Made by a program: the position numbers and the translations under genes. Of a stretch of DNA of 64,000 bases, positions 33,471 to 44,304 are shown piece after piece. The notes beneath the pieces are model-generated. The model did not search any database. It was not told the origin of the DNA and was given only the letters and a program-made list of their open reading frames with translations. Numbering within the stretch: position 1 is the stretch's first letter; every line of letters begins with the position of its first letter. The stretch spans positions 318,698 to 382,697 of the forward strand of contig NW_019775417.1 of NCBI RefSeq assembly GCF_001039355.2, in the 5' to 3' direction. Source of the DNA: Lingula anatina. Lineage: Eukaryota; Brachiopoda; Lingulata; Lingulida; Lingulidae.

Positions 33471-34451
33471 ATGAGAAAATGCTAATTGGTCAATTTCTGC
33501 AAATCTGGTGACGATATTCAAATAGATCAACGGACTGCCTTGTCGTTATGATAACCCTTTGACAGCTGACTAAAAAACGCGGTGAAAAAACGCGCCGCTA
33601 TTTTGTAAGGTACTGTACATGGATGCCGTATTATCAGACATGGGAGAAGAACTAGAAATATAATACAACAGGAAAGAGCGATTTTTGAATCATACCGGCT
33701 CATCTTCACAGACATGGCAGAGTTTTCATTGCAATATATGTAACGAACCCTTAATTAATAGTCATTGTGACTTACGTATGATTTAAAGATATATAGTCAG
33801 ATATAATTAAACTTACGGAAAATAGTATGCTGATTTAAAATGTATCTAGAATTAAGCTTTAAAATACTCAGATCTATGTATTTGTATATATAGCAGGATG
33901 CAAGTCAGCCATCAGCCATTATAATTAATTTACATTGCAATCTGTTATTGATGAATTAGTAAAGATGTAATTGATCGAGAGAGTTATATTTTAATTGATA
34001 AAGACGTGATGTGGCGAGTTGCAAGTCAGTCATAGAAGTTAATGCAAAGGACTAAAAGAAGTGACTGAGAGATAAACATTTTATCTTCACATACACTCTC
34101 ATTATGTTTCTTTCTTAGCCCTTATTCTGTGAAATTCATGTTTGAAATGAGGTCATGTGGAAAACAACTGTAGGTGTGAATAGATTACGTATTAGTTAGA
34201 AACAGGCTGGATGGTTTTTATAAAATTCCAATAATTACAAAATTAAAAAAGGGTCACATATACATGTCGAATCCATATTGTCACTTTCAGCAATTCTTTA
34301 TTAATTTGTTATGTCGATTCTAAAAATGCAGTTTATTTCAATCTCAAAGGTTAATTTCAAAGGAAAGGGAAGAAGTGTTAATGCTTTTTAATAGTGATCC
34401 ATACTACTGCCAAATCTCACATTGCAGTAATCTAATAGTAGTGGTAACATT

Positions 34452-37400
34452 TTAACAATACTCCTTGTATGTTGCGACCTTGAAGTTGGTTTTGGTGACA
34501 GTATCCCAGGATATGAGACTCCCTTCGTTAGTATTGGCACATATTCCCAGGCCGGGGATGTCGACGTTATCGCGGTCCCAGACGTTGACGCCACCGACGA
34601 ATCCGACAAAAGATGGATGCCTAGGATGTGCATAAGGCGTTGCCTCGTTATATGTGTGTCCAACCACCCACTTGCCACCTGAAATCAAGTAGTTATGGAG
34701 AGGATATAGACTAATATGAAATCTTGGACGATCAATCATACTATATATTTGTTAACTGTAGTCCAAGTTTCTATGGGAGCATTCAGAACAAATTGGTCCG
34801 CCGACTAACTGATCTGCTTATCAATCATGGTCGATCGACTTGAAAACTTGCCGCATAACTCCCTGATATAAACTGAATAGATTCCCTGCAAGGATTACGC
34901 AGTAAGCATTCAAGTGGGTCAACCATATTTGATCCGTGGATCTGTTAGTCCACGGATCAACTTTAGTTGTGAATGCGGCCTAAGGAATGGTTCCAGTATG
35001 CAACTGCTTTTAATTATACATTCATACAGGGGTATTATCTAACCATTAAAGAATATAAAAAAATGATGCATGTAGATAAGTTAACTTTGAAAAAGTTTTT
35101 TGGGTGGACATATTGTATTTGACGACCACATTGGAATCTTCAGATATGCCCATATAACTAAAAATGCTACAAAAAAGTCCTCTACAACTGTGGCAAATTT
35201 CGCGCTTATAGTTAAAGTGAATCTATGTTGCTGGATATCTTTAGCGGGTGGACTGCTTCTTTACTTTTGGAGGCCATTTTGCCCAAGAAGCAGTTGTTGA
35301 TACTACATGCACGCTGTTTTTATGTAGTCATTAAATGACATCTTTAGCCATTAATATTGGCCTTTTCCTTTCCCCTATATTTCCATTCTTCACAACTGTG
35401 CCAAATTAGGTGAAATGCACGATTTTTCATCAAATTGCTGGATAAACAGAGGGATTCTTTATGTAGCATTCAAACAACCATGCTCTTACCTCCAGGTATA
35501 AGTGAAACGTTCACAGGACGACTCAGTGTGTGAAGACCATCCCTGTACATATTAATCTCTCTCTTGGCACCACTCCACACCACACACCAGTGGTGCCAGT
35601 TCCCATCGGCCGGTACGGGTCCTTCAGCACGAGGGGACCTATTCAGTACGTCATCGCCTTTCAAAACAACCGAGTAGCCGTGACCAACGGGGCTGTATCC
35701 AAGTTCAATACACTGGCGACAACTCTCTGAGCCGTAGGATAGAATGGGGCCGCTTGTGGTGCGGATGGTTTTGATCCATGCGCAGGCTGTGAAGGCGTTC
35801 AGATCCGGAGTAGTCGCGTGTAGTAGTGACCATGATAGGGTGCTATCCGGTTCAGGGAAATGCAGAACCCGTGAGCCTTCTAAAAGTAAATATGAATACT
35901 GGCTTAAGGAAACGTTTGCAACAAAACAAAGACAGTTACGACCCCTACAGTGAACAAATTATAAGTATATATTATTATAATTTGAAGACAATCAATGTCA
36001 GGCTTGATGTACTTTGAAATAAATATACGATTTTGTTACAATGAAATGTAATGTAAAACATTACTGTGAATTCTGTGGGCATCATCCAGACCGCAAAAGC
36101 CTGACGAACGTAGACATTTTTTATCCCTCACTAATTTTACCACTTGCCAAAAAGAAAAGTATTACTTCAAGTAAACACTGAAATGGAAAACATGACCGGT
36201 GTAACAGTAATCCAAGTCCACCAGGAACCGAGGTACTTCGGACCTCGGTTCCTGGTAATGGTTGTCCGTAAGACTAACATTACTTGGGAATAGTAGTCCT
36301 ACAAGGACTTAGGTTCCTGGCTCATAATTAGAGTAGGTAGGACTTGTATTAATGTAGGACTTTTATTCCTGTTACACCTATGACAGTAATAAAAGTCCGG
36401 CCATTTGAAAGTCCTATCCTTAGGCAATAATACTGTTAAATGATAAAACTATAAATGTATATGAAATCCTTCTGGTGAGCCATATATCAGACAAAAATGA
36501 TATGTTTGCAACTTCAGCTCGTCTGTGTAGTGGTTAGCCTGCAAGACCACAAGGTAAGATATCATCAATCGTTCTGTTGCATCTAAGGGTTCGAGACCTA
36601 TCTTTGACTTGACCATAACCCCCTCTTACCCCTATTTATCACTAGTAGCAAAATGTTTAATGGTTTTTTTAATGTCTAATATGTGTTCGAAATGCCGTGC
36701 TCATTACTTTTTTGTTTTGTGTTTTAAGTGTCAGAGCACCAAAATAGCAAAGGGTTATTACAGAACATTATATACATATATTGCAATTTTCTATTTCCAA
36801 ACTGTCATGATTTGGCTTAAATCTCAGTCCATACTTTCCAAGAGCAAATTTCCATCGAGTTTGAGGTTATTTTTCAATTTCAGCGAGTGTAATCCGAAAA
36901 ATAAATCTAAGAACGGAGATCCCGCGTTTTGTGTAAAGTGATTTTTCTCTTAGGAATAAGCTTTTGAAAAAGGGGGGAGGGAGAGAAAATAAGAATTTCG
37001 ACACAAAACACAAAAGATATACACCCCAGTAGAAAAGGACATAAAATAATATACACTGTACATACTGTACATATACTTCACAGGGTAAAAGTAAGGGATG
37101 CCTTTGGATGGTGAATTATTTTGTTAAGAAAATATCGGGCAAACCAGGCTCATACATATTGTGCACTGAGGGAGGAGTACGCCAAAAATATGCGTTAACA
37201 CGTCAAAATTTGCGTTTACTAGATGAAGAATACACATAAAAAATTAATTGTTTTTGTTTTTTCATTAATATGCATATAAACTGCCTATCGGAAAACATTG
37301 TAAAATATAAAGATAAAATGTCATATAAATAGAATAAAACAAACGTTTATTATATCTTTAAAACTAGTATGTCTCTATATCTATTTATTCATGTCATTTC

Positions 37401-38665
37401 TTGGAGTAAACTATATAGGACATGCGTTACTAAAATGTCAGGAACGCACGTCCCATTAGGGCGTGCATTACTACAAGTAGGACTTACATTACTTGGGAGC
37501 CTTTGTCCTACGGACATTGAATCCTAGTAACGTATGTCCTAGGACTTCCATTCCTAGCAATGCATGCCCTAGGACTTGCATTCCCAGGACTTAGTGTCCG
37601 GGCGGACTTGCGTTACTAGGACGTGCACTCCTGCCACACCGGTCGGCAAATTTGGATGCACATTGCTGAATCAAAGACACTATGGAGGCCAACCGTTTCT
37701 TAAGGATATTGTCACTCTTCGCCCATAACTCCTTATTAAATGCCTCCCATACATTATTTTCGATAATAGATAAATCTTCGGTGTTCAGTGACTAAATCAA
37801 TTTACATGTACACATAAGTCATCTTACTGATGACATAATAATTGCGATTTATGGGCAAAATCCGAAAAAAAATCGGTTTCTCAAACTTCTCCTTTACCTG
37901 AGCACCCAGGATCACCGTTTTAACGCCGATATAATGACACCATTTAGAACTCCAAACTCCTGCCAGCATCTTTTTTAGAAGTCTTAGTTCAGATTTATCG
38001 TTAATAAAGCAAAGTATTACATTTGTTTAATCAAAATCTGTAATAAGGGGCTCATTATACCATATCAAAATCATATAAATCAACATGACGGCAAAGGATT
38101 GTAGCCCAAACACTCTTGGTCAACTCTGCCAATTTTCGTGTTAAAATTTTGTTCAGGGATGAAGTTATGCCCCACACCTATTGCTATCTCACTCAAAATA
38201 GAAAAGGTTTTTTACTGACAATTAAAGCTCTGAGTTGCCTATGCTTATACATTGCAACGAGTAATATGCACGCCGACAGTTTGTATTTCCGACGGTTTTT
38301 ATTGTATTTAATCAGCACAAAGATATATGCATTACTGAATAATTAGATGCAGGAAAAACTTAATTTTTGGTATCTGGATGATAATGAAGGGCTACAATAT
38401 CCTTAATACCTAACAGGATCTTTCAAGCGAAAAAGGAGAGTTGATCAAAATGCTTAAGCCAGTAACTAAACTTTTTATGATGCGTATATGTAAGTGCATT
38501 CTGCTTTATCATGCCTTATTCACAATGTACCGTAAACACATTATACAGTTGGCCGGTCCCGTACATATATTTTAAATCAAGCTAAATACCTGACCCTGGG
38601 GCTGCTGATCCGCTACCAATACGACAGGTCAAAGCCAACGCTGCAAGCAGAAAATGTCCAAACAT
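34452..38665 (-). CDS. Pentraxin gene F (secreted, CRP-like), 3 exons; recent copy of gene B
   Basis: Exons: 38590-38665 (signal peptide MFGHFLLAALALTC..., 25 aa), 35490-35879, and 34452-34678 ending in TAA; 230 aa. Introns are phase 1 with GT-AG ends. Compared with gene B it has SESCRQCIELGYSPVGHGYS where B has SERCHRCIELGYNPVGYGYS, and LNRSPRAEG where B has LNGSPRAEG, which adds a possible NRS sequon. It keeps NVSLIPGG, NWHHWCVVWSG, WVVGHTYNEATPYAHP, VGGVNVWDRDNV and the terminal KEYC. Calcium-binding residues of the family are absent and C-x-x-C is present. Most other differences between B and F lie in introns. ATTAAA at 34387-34392 is the likely poly(A) signal. Confidence 0.88.
36221..36255. 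repeat. Perfect 14-bp hairpin, specific to the gene F copy
   Basis: CCAGGAACCGAGGT and ACCTCGGTTCCTGG pair perfectly around ACTTCGG. The gene B copy at about 4705 has no such palindrome (CCACCATTGGTAATGG). It arose after, or was lost since, the duplication. Confidence 0.85.
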
Positions 38666-38770
38666 GGTGTCTCTCACGAAAACAGAGGAGGAATGCTGCA
38701 GGCAGACTCTAAACATATGCTAGTTTCTCTGATGATCTGATGTCAAACTATGCGGGCCTACCAGTTAAAT

Positions 38771-38798
38771 GTTTCAAAACGAGACATGGGTATAAAAT
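38771..38798 (-). promoter_or_regulatory. Core promoter of pentraxin gene F
   Basis: Identical in its core to gene B: GATTTTATACCC, ATGTCTCG, TTTTGAAAC on the minus strand. The TATA is about 125-130 nt upstream of the ATG at 38665. Confidence 0.6.
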
Positions 38799-40128
38799 CT
38801 TTTTTTAATTTGTTATGCACGTCTCATTGTAGATCGCCTACTTCCATGTTCAATGATATTTAAACTGGAATAGCAATGCAATGGGCATTTTAGTACACAT
38901 TGATCACGTAAAACACCTCTAAAAACAACATTTAAATCATTTTGGGGGCATTTTGGACGTTCTTAAATAACGTCATCGGGATCGTTTTTACATATCATTT
39001 CAATTCACGACAGGAAGTGCTTAAACAAGTGAAATTGTCGTATTTTTGTAAGGTCATACTAACCTACCAACCAATGCACACAAACATACACATCGTTTTT
39101 ATTAGCATTGAGTCGAGTATCTGAAACTGTATTACTACGTTTCGAGCAATAAATAGGTAAATAGAGTGAGAAAAGACATCATAGTGAATTTTGTAAATTG
39201 TATAGTAACCAATAAGGTTATTTTAAACAGTCCAGTTATATGTAACATATGGTTAAAATAACAACCGTGGACAAAGACAAATATTGTGTTAGTTGTGAAA
39301 GCATATAAAGTTGAAATACATGTACTATAAATGAACTTAGTAAGCACCGCTTTTTAAATGGACTAGATATTCTTTATCGGCTAATATCTCTTTATAGTAC
39401 TGGTAAATTTATGGTTCGCTTTAACGGTTAGCACTGTGGGTTCAACAATTTTAATTTTGTTTTCTTTGTTCCCTGACGATGTTTTCCAAGAGCTCTTTGA
39501 AGACTTTTTTGTGAAGACCATACATGCTGGTCAAGGTAATTGTACCTCTATAGTAGAAATTCTAAAAACTTTTTTCAACAAGTGTGCAAAGCAAAAGTTG
39601 ATTTTAAGTCACCAAAGAGATAGAAAAGTTAATGGAAGCCAATTTCTGGGTTCATGCTTTGAGGTAAAGTTTAAAAGTACATACAGGGGTAGGTAATCGA
39701 CACGATACCTTCCCGCTAAAACGAATTTTTCCACAAAAACTTCCCCTATTCATGAATTATTGCTCCCATATTTGGCTTTAATGTTTTATTCCATTTTTTT
39801 AATTTAATAATTGAGAACAAATCCTGAAATAATGACATTAACAACACAATTACCGGACTCGACCTCATTTTCACTTTAAAAACCAAGAAAAAGACAAATA
39901 ACCTCCACTAAAATGTCGAACTTGTTATCAACACACCTAAAAGACACAGCTCAAATAAGCATTAAGAGTCTATTATTAAAATTTGATTGCTATATTGCAA
40001 ACAAAGAATATTTTAAAAGGTGATAAAGCATCATAGCTACTTGTAAACATCAAGGTAATACATACAAGTGCATTTAAGGTTAGGATCCTTACCGCCGGCA
40101 AAGTACAACTTTGTATTATGTGAAATGG

Positions 40129-41830
40129 CTTCCTCACGTTGATTGCGAAAAGCAAACGAAAACAATGATCGTCTGGCTGATTATCAGTCCAAACAGACCT
40201 TGCGTTACTGTAGTTTTAAAAATAGGTTTCTTCCTTATTATTTGTTTTGTTTTCAGGCCATTTTCTCAATTGGGTGTCCAGGTAAGAATTGATGAAAAAA
40301 TATCAAAGATTCAGAATAAAGAATTTAAGTGCTCATGTCGCCAGGTCTCAGGGTTTTATTGTAGTTATTCCGTCAACAATTGTGGATCGCTACGGGCGGA
40401 TAATGCCACGTTTCTCTGTATGTATAATATGTAAACCATTTATTTGTAAGAGAATATTAAAGCAATAATAACTCTTCCTTTGAGATTCAAAATTCCGCAA
40501 GAAATACATTGTAAACAACGCCTGGAAATATATTCTGTTGCATTTTCCCACTAAAACGACTGTTATTGTAGTAAAACTAAAACCTGTGCTTGTCATTTGG
40601 GCTTTCGTGCCTTTCTTCGCGGTCGACAAGTGCATCCGTTGCCAATGAGGTTTAGGTGTCACGCGGATTCTCGCGTTCATTCGAGACCAAAATAACATGG
40701 CGGGAAACCCTCAGACGTAATAAAGTTGCGAGTTTTTGTACAGTGCGTCGGATAACGAAAAGCCCAGAATTGCACACATTGTAGATATAAATGCATTTTG
40801 AGCAAAAAGACGAATATATCTTATGAATCTTATAATATTGTTATATAGTGTTGTTGTTGTCTGCTTTTGTCGGGGAGTGGTCACGTTTATTTACGAGCAA
40901 AAGTTAGAAGCGGTGAAACTAGGGATACAAAATAACAAAAACAAAATATAAACACCAAACTGATAATATAAAATACATAAATATCATATTTATGTATTTT
41001 ATATTAAACTGATAATATAAAATACATAAATATGATATTAAAAATTACATATATAACGCAAAATAAACAGCTGTAAAAAAGCATAACGAATAAATTACAT
41101 GAAACGGGAAGTGTTGTGCTACATATTTATAGATTTAACTACACATCGTTAAAGTCATAATAACTCTTCGTTTTGGCCAAAAATACGATTTTCCTGGAAA
41201 AAACGGCAATTTTCCCGTACTAACCAACGTTTAAACTAAGACCCACCAATCATCGTTGTTTTACGGTTCCTAGGTTGAAATCAAGTCCTCATGTACCACT
41301 TAATATGTACTGTGGGTTAGGCTTGCTATTTGAAAGAAAATAAATTGACAAGAAAATGTACGGTTACTTAACATTCAAATAAGAAGCTAGTCGCAAATAT
41401 TGCGATGTATGCAGCCCCACGGGCAAAGATAATGACAGAAGGTCATATTTAGTTTGTAGTATTACTTATTAGCCAAAGATCATGGAGGAAAAGCGGGCTT
41501 TAAGATACATATTCTTGTTTGTAATTATATCTATTCAACGTAGTGCCCGGCAAAGCGGGAATTCACTTTTAGAGCACAGGGTTTGTCTTGTTACATGTAC
41601 CATAGAATGGACACTGTGTTTGTACAGAGGTATGGTGCATAGGTAAATGTCTGACATCCAATCTTTTAAATGGTCTATGGCATTGATGCGAACACGAACA
41701 TTTCATACCCCTTAATTAGACACATGGCGGTTTAGTGTAGATACTCGCGGGGTGGACCACGCAAAGTGTGAATATTAAAGGTTGTTCAAATATTTGGTAG
41801 CAGTATTCGAATGTGAGTTTTGATAATGTT
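40129..41830. other. Unique spacer with a short CpG-rich patch, no gene recognised
   Basis: The segment right of the duplication breakpoint. Around 40560-40760 it becomes locally GC- and CpG-rich (TTCGCGGTCGACAAG, CACGCGGATTCTCGCG) and holds ACATGGCGGGAAA, which resembles YY1- and E2F-type promoter motifs. The ATG in that motif opens only seven codons. A 107-codon frame at 40111-40434 has no recognisable domain and no sign of conservation, so it is not called. The patch could be an unrecognised first exon or promoter. Confidence 0.35.
40957..41034. repeat. Hairpin plus direct repeat, AT-rich
   Basis: AATATAAAATACATAAATAT (40965-40984) and its exact reverse complement (40986-41005) are separated by one base. 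The 28-nt left part is then repeated directly at 41007-41034. Confidence 0.85.
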
Positions 41831-41837
41831 TAATTAT

Positions 41838-42750
41838 TGATTGAAAAAATGGCATGTTCCCAACTAAGCAGCTATCTATCTGAAAATAAACTCTTTGGGA
41901 AATTCCAGTCTGCCTATAGAGAAGGCCACAGCACTGAGACAGCTCTACTTCGAGTCCACAACGACATAATGCTTGCCCTGGATAAACAAAGAGATGTCAT
42001 TTTAGTTCTTCTAGACCTTTCAGAAGAAAAAGGCGATCCATTCACAAGGACCATTATATTTATCTGATCTTATCTGTTTTAACTTACCACGGCGGTCCAC
42101 ACGTTTTAATACTGAGAATGATTTTATTTTAGAACATTCTGTTTTAGAGAAGGGGTGCCTAAAAAGTTATGGAGATCGTGCTTTTATAATCTACGCCCCA
42201 AGAGTGTGGAATGGTCTACCAAATTTTATTAGGAAAACAGAAGACTTTGACAATTTTAAATCTCTTTTAAAGACCCACTTTTTTAATTCTGTCTATATCT
42301 CTTAGATTTTATTTTAATATATATATGTTTTTTTTTTTTTTTTNNNNNNNNNNNNNNNNNNNNNNNNNNNNNNNNNNNNNNNNNNNNNNNNNNNNNNNNN
42401 NNNNNNNNNNNNNNNNNNNNNNNNNNNNNNNNNNNNNNNNNNNNNNNNNNNNNNNNNNNNNNNNNNNNNNNNNNNNNNNNNNNNNNNNNNNNNNNNNNNN
42501 NNNNNNNNNNNNNNNNNNNNNNNNNNNNNNNNNNNNNNNNNNNNNNNNNNNNNNNNNNNNNNNNNNNNNNNNNNNNNNNNNAGATTGATTTTTAGTAGTG
42601 TAAATTTTAAATGGTTTCCAATGAGAGTTTATGATTAAAATATTGTAGTCATTTTAATGATTTTAGTATATTAGTCATTATTGTAAGGCGCCTTGAGATA
42701 GAATATAAGGCGCCATATAAGAATCTTATTATTATTATTATTATTATTAA
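41838..42750 (+). mobile_element. Truncated L2-like LINE with internal deletion and typical 3' tail
   Basis: The plus-strand frame starts inside reverse transcriptase: IEKMACSQLSSYLSENKLFG, then FQSAYREGHSTETALLRVHN and VILVLLDLS. It jumps to the ORF2 end, SDLICFNLPRRSTRFNTEND, then YGDRAFIIYAPRVWNGLPNF and LLKTHFFNS. The region with the catalytic Y-x-D-D is deleted. The 3' end has the AAGGCGCCTTGAG...AAGGCGCCATATAAG stem and (ATT)n run typical of L2-clade elements. The assembly gap lies within it. Confidence 0.85.
42344..42581. other. Assembly gap (run of N)
   Basis: 238 undetermined bases following a poly-T stretch, inside the LINE. Nothing can be said about its content. Confidence 1.
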
Positions 42751-42899
42751 AATTGATGAATTTAGACTTCGGTACTTTTTTCTTACAAATATCACGCACG
42801 TTCTATGAAGACCCCTGTTCTTGTACGAGGTCTTCATCATTTTAAGGTTATATTTTCTTTTGTGTAGATTCCACGAACCACACCGCAATGTTTAAGAAG

Positions 42900-43725
42900 A
42901 TCTATAGCAAAGGAATATACAGGACATTATGTATATTATAACATTATATATTGGCTTGATTTGTCTTTAATCCTCAGTCCATACTATCCAAGAGCAAATT
43001 TCCTTAGAGTTTGAGGTTATTTTTCAATTTCTGCGAGTGTAAACCAATACATTAATCTAAGAACGGAGATCCCGTGTTTTGTGTAAAGTTTTTTCCCTGA
43101 TCTGAAGGGTTGAAAGAGAAGGCCAATGACCATTAATTCCTACGGAAATATAACCGCTAAAAGAATCTCTAAGATGAACTATTATAACTGAACATTTGAA
43201 TACATCACTGGCTCCCTAAACATGGCATGTTGTTTTCATGGCCTGGATGTATGCTTGTATTATGATTTTGCAATGTTATCGATGGTATCGTATTATTTTG
43301 TTCTCATTAGTAATTGCAAGTTGTTTTACAGAGAGCCTGTTTGCACTGACATAAACGAGGAGGATGTTCAGCAACACCGTGATCCAGCAGAACATGTGAG
43401 GAGGAAATTACTGGGAGGGTCACCAGAATGAAAATAATTGACGGGAATAAGGTTTTGAAAAACATCCAGGATGCACAAGAGAGACAAAATAAGAATAACG
43501 ACGCATAACACAAAAGGTACGCCCCGAATAGAACAGAATATGAAATAATATTTATACATCGCAAAAGAAGAAAAGAAGAGATGTCTTGGATGGTACGTAC
43601 CTTATATTGTTAAAAAATATCGGGCAAAACAGGGGCATACATACTGTGCACTGAGGGGGGAGTACGGCAAAAGATCGTGTAAACGACTAGAAAAAATACA
43701 CAAAAAGTAAATGGAGAAAAACTGT
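42900..43725. repeat. Decayed copy of pentraxin gene B/F intron 1
   Basis: CCATACTATCCAAGAGCAAA, GAACGGAGATCCCGTGTTTT and GTGCACTGAGGGGGGAGTAC match 5285-5640 of gene B in the same order and orientation, with more differences than between B and F. No pentraxin exon remains here. It shows that the array once extended through this interval. Confidence 0.75.
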
Positions 43726-43726
43726 G

Positions 43727-43799
43727 GCATATTTAATTATTAAAATAAAGTAACAAAAGCAACACGCTTTTGTTACTTTATTTTAATAATTAAATATGC
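43727..43799. repeat. Perfect 34-bp inverted repeat, 5-nt loop
   Basis: 43727-43760 and 43766-43799 are exact reverse complements: the left arm ends AAAGTAACAAAAGC, the loop is AACAC, the right arm begins GCTTTTGTTACTTT. The homologous place in gene B (about 5700-5740) has no palindrome, so it was made or inserted here. DNA hairpins this long and perfect are usually young. Confidence 0.92.
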
Positions 43800-44304
43800 A
43801 TATTAAAATACGCATATAAACTACCTATCGAAAGCGTGAAAATTTGCGACCAGTCAGAAAATGGCGGGTATACAGATACAGTTGTAAGTGGGCACCTCTA
43901 CTGCACGATGTGAAAAAAAAATTTAGAACTGAAAAAATGCAGATAATACTAATAATCGCTACAGCTGCAATACACAATCGAAATGACAGTGTCATTAGTT
44001 TATACTATAATTTTCCTAGGTAAAAATGTGAAAAGGAAATTTCCCACTGAAAACCCATTTGATCAATAAATGAGTCAATTTAGCCAAATTGCTATTGATA
44101 AAAAATGCACGCGACCTCAGAGAGGTGTATTTATAAACTGTGCCCTGCTAAGCTGGTAGGAAGCAAGCGAGCCGAAGTATGTCTGTTCCTGGTCGAAAAA
44201 GATGAGTTCCATCGCAGACAACACCCGGGATATCAATATTACGAAAATTGCGACATGTTTGACAAACACAGTTGTTGAGAACAGCGCCATTGGTTGAAAT
44301 AAAG

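Larger units (their letters stand above)
33480..40128. repeat. ~6.6-kb segmental duplication of the gene B region (1400-8547)
   Basis: From the conserved spacer block through the whole of gene F to GTATTATGTGAAATGGC the order and sequence follow 1400-8547 closely, introns included. Differences are scattered substitutions, small indels, the 691-bp MITE present only in the left copy, and a 35-nt hairpin present only in the right copy. Similarity ends abruptly at 8547/40128. Beyond it the left copy continues in array spacer and the right copy in unrelated sequence. Intron identity this high implies a recent event or gene conversion. Confidence 0.88.

Noticed and set aside
40111-40434. 107-codon frame and a possible 25-nt micro-exon (TTTTCAG ... 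GTAAGA near 40257-40282)
   Set aside because: Splice-like signals this short occur by chance, and no homologous protein or partner exon was recognised.
44272-44304. Upstream extension of the GPCR reading frame by 11 codons
   Set aside because: The frame begins with TTG, not ATG. The first ATG (44305) has a good context and was used as the start.
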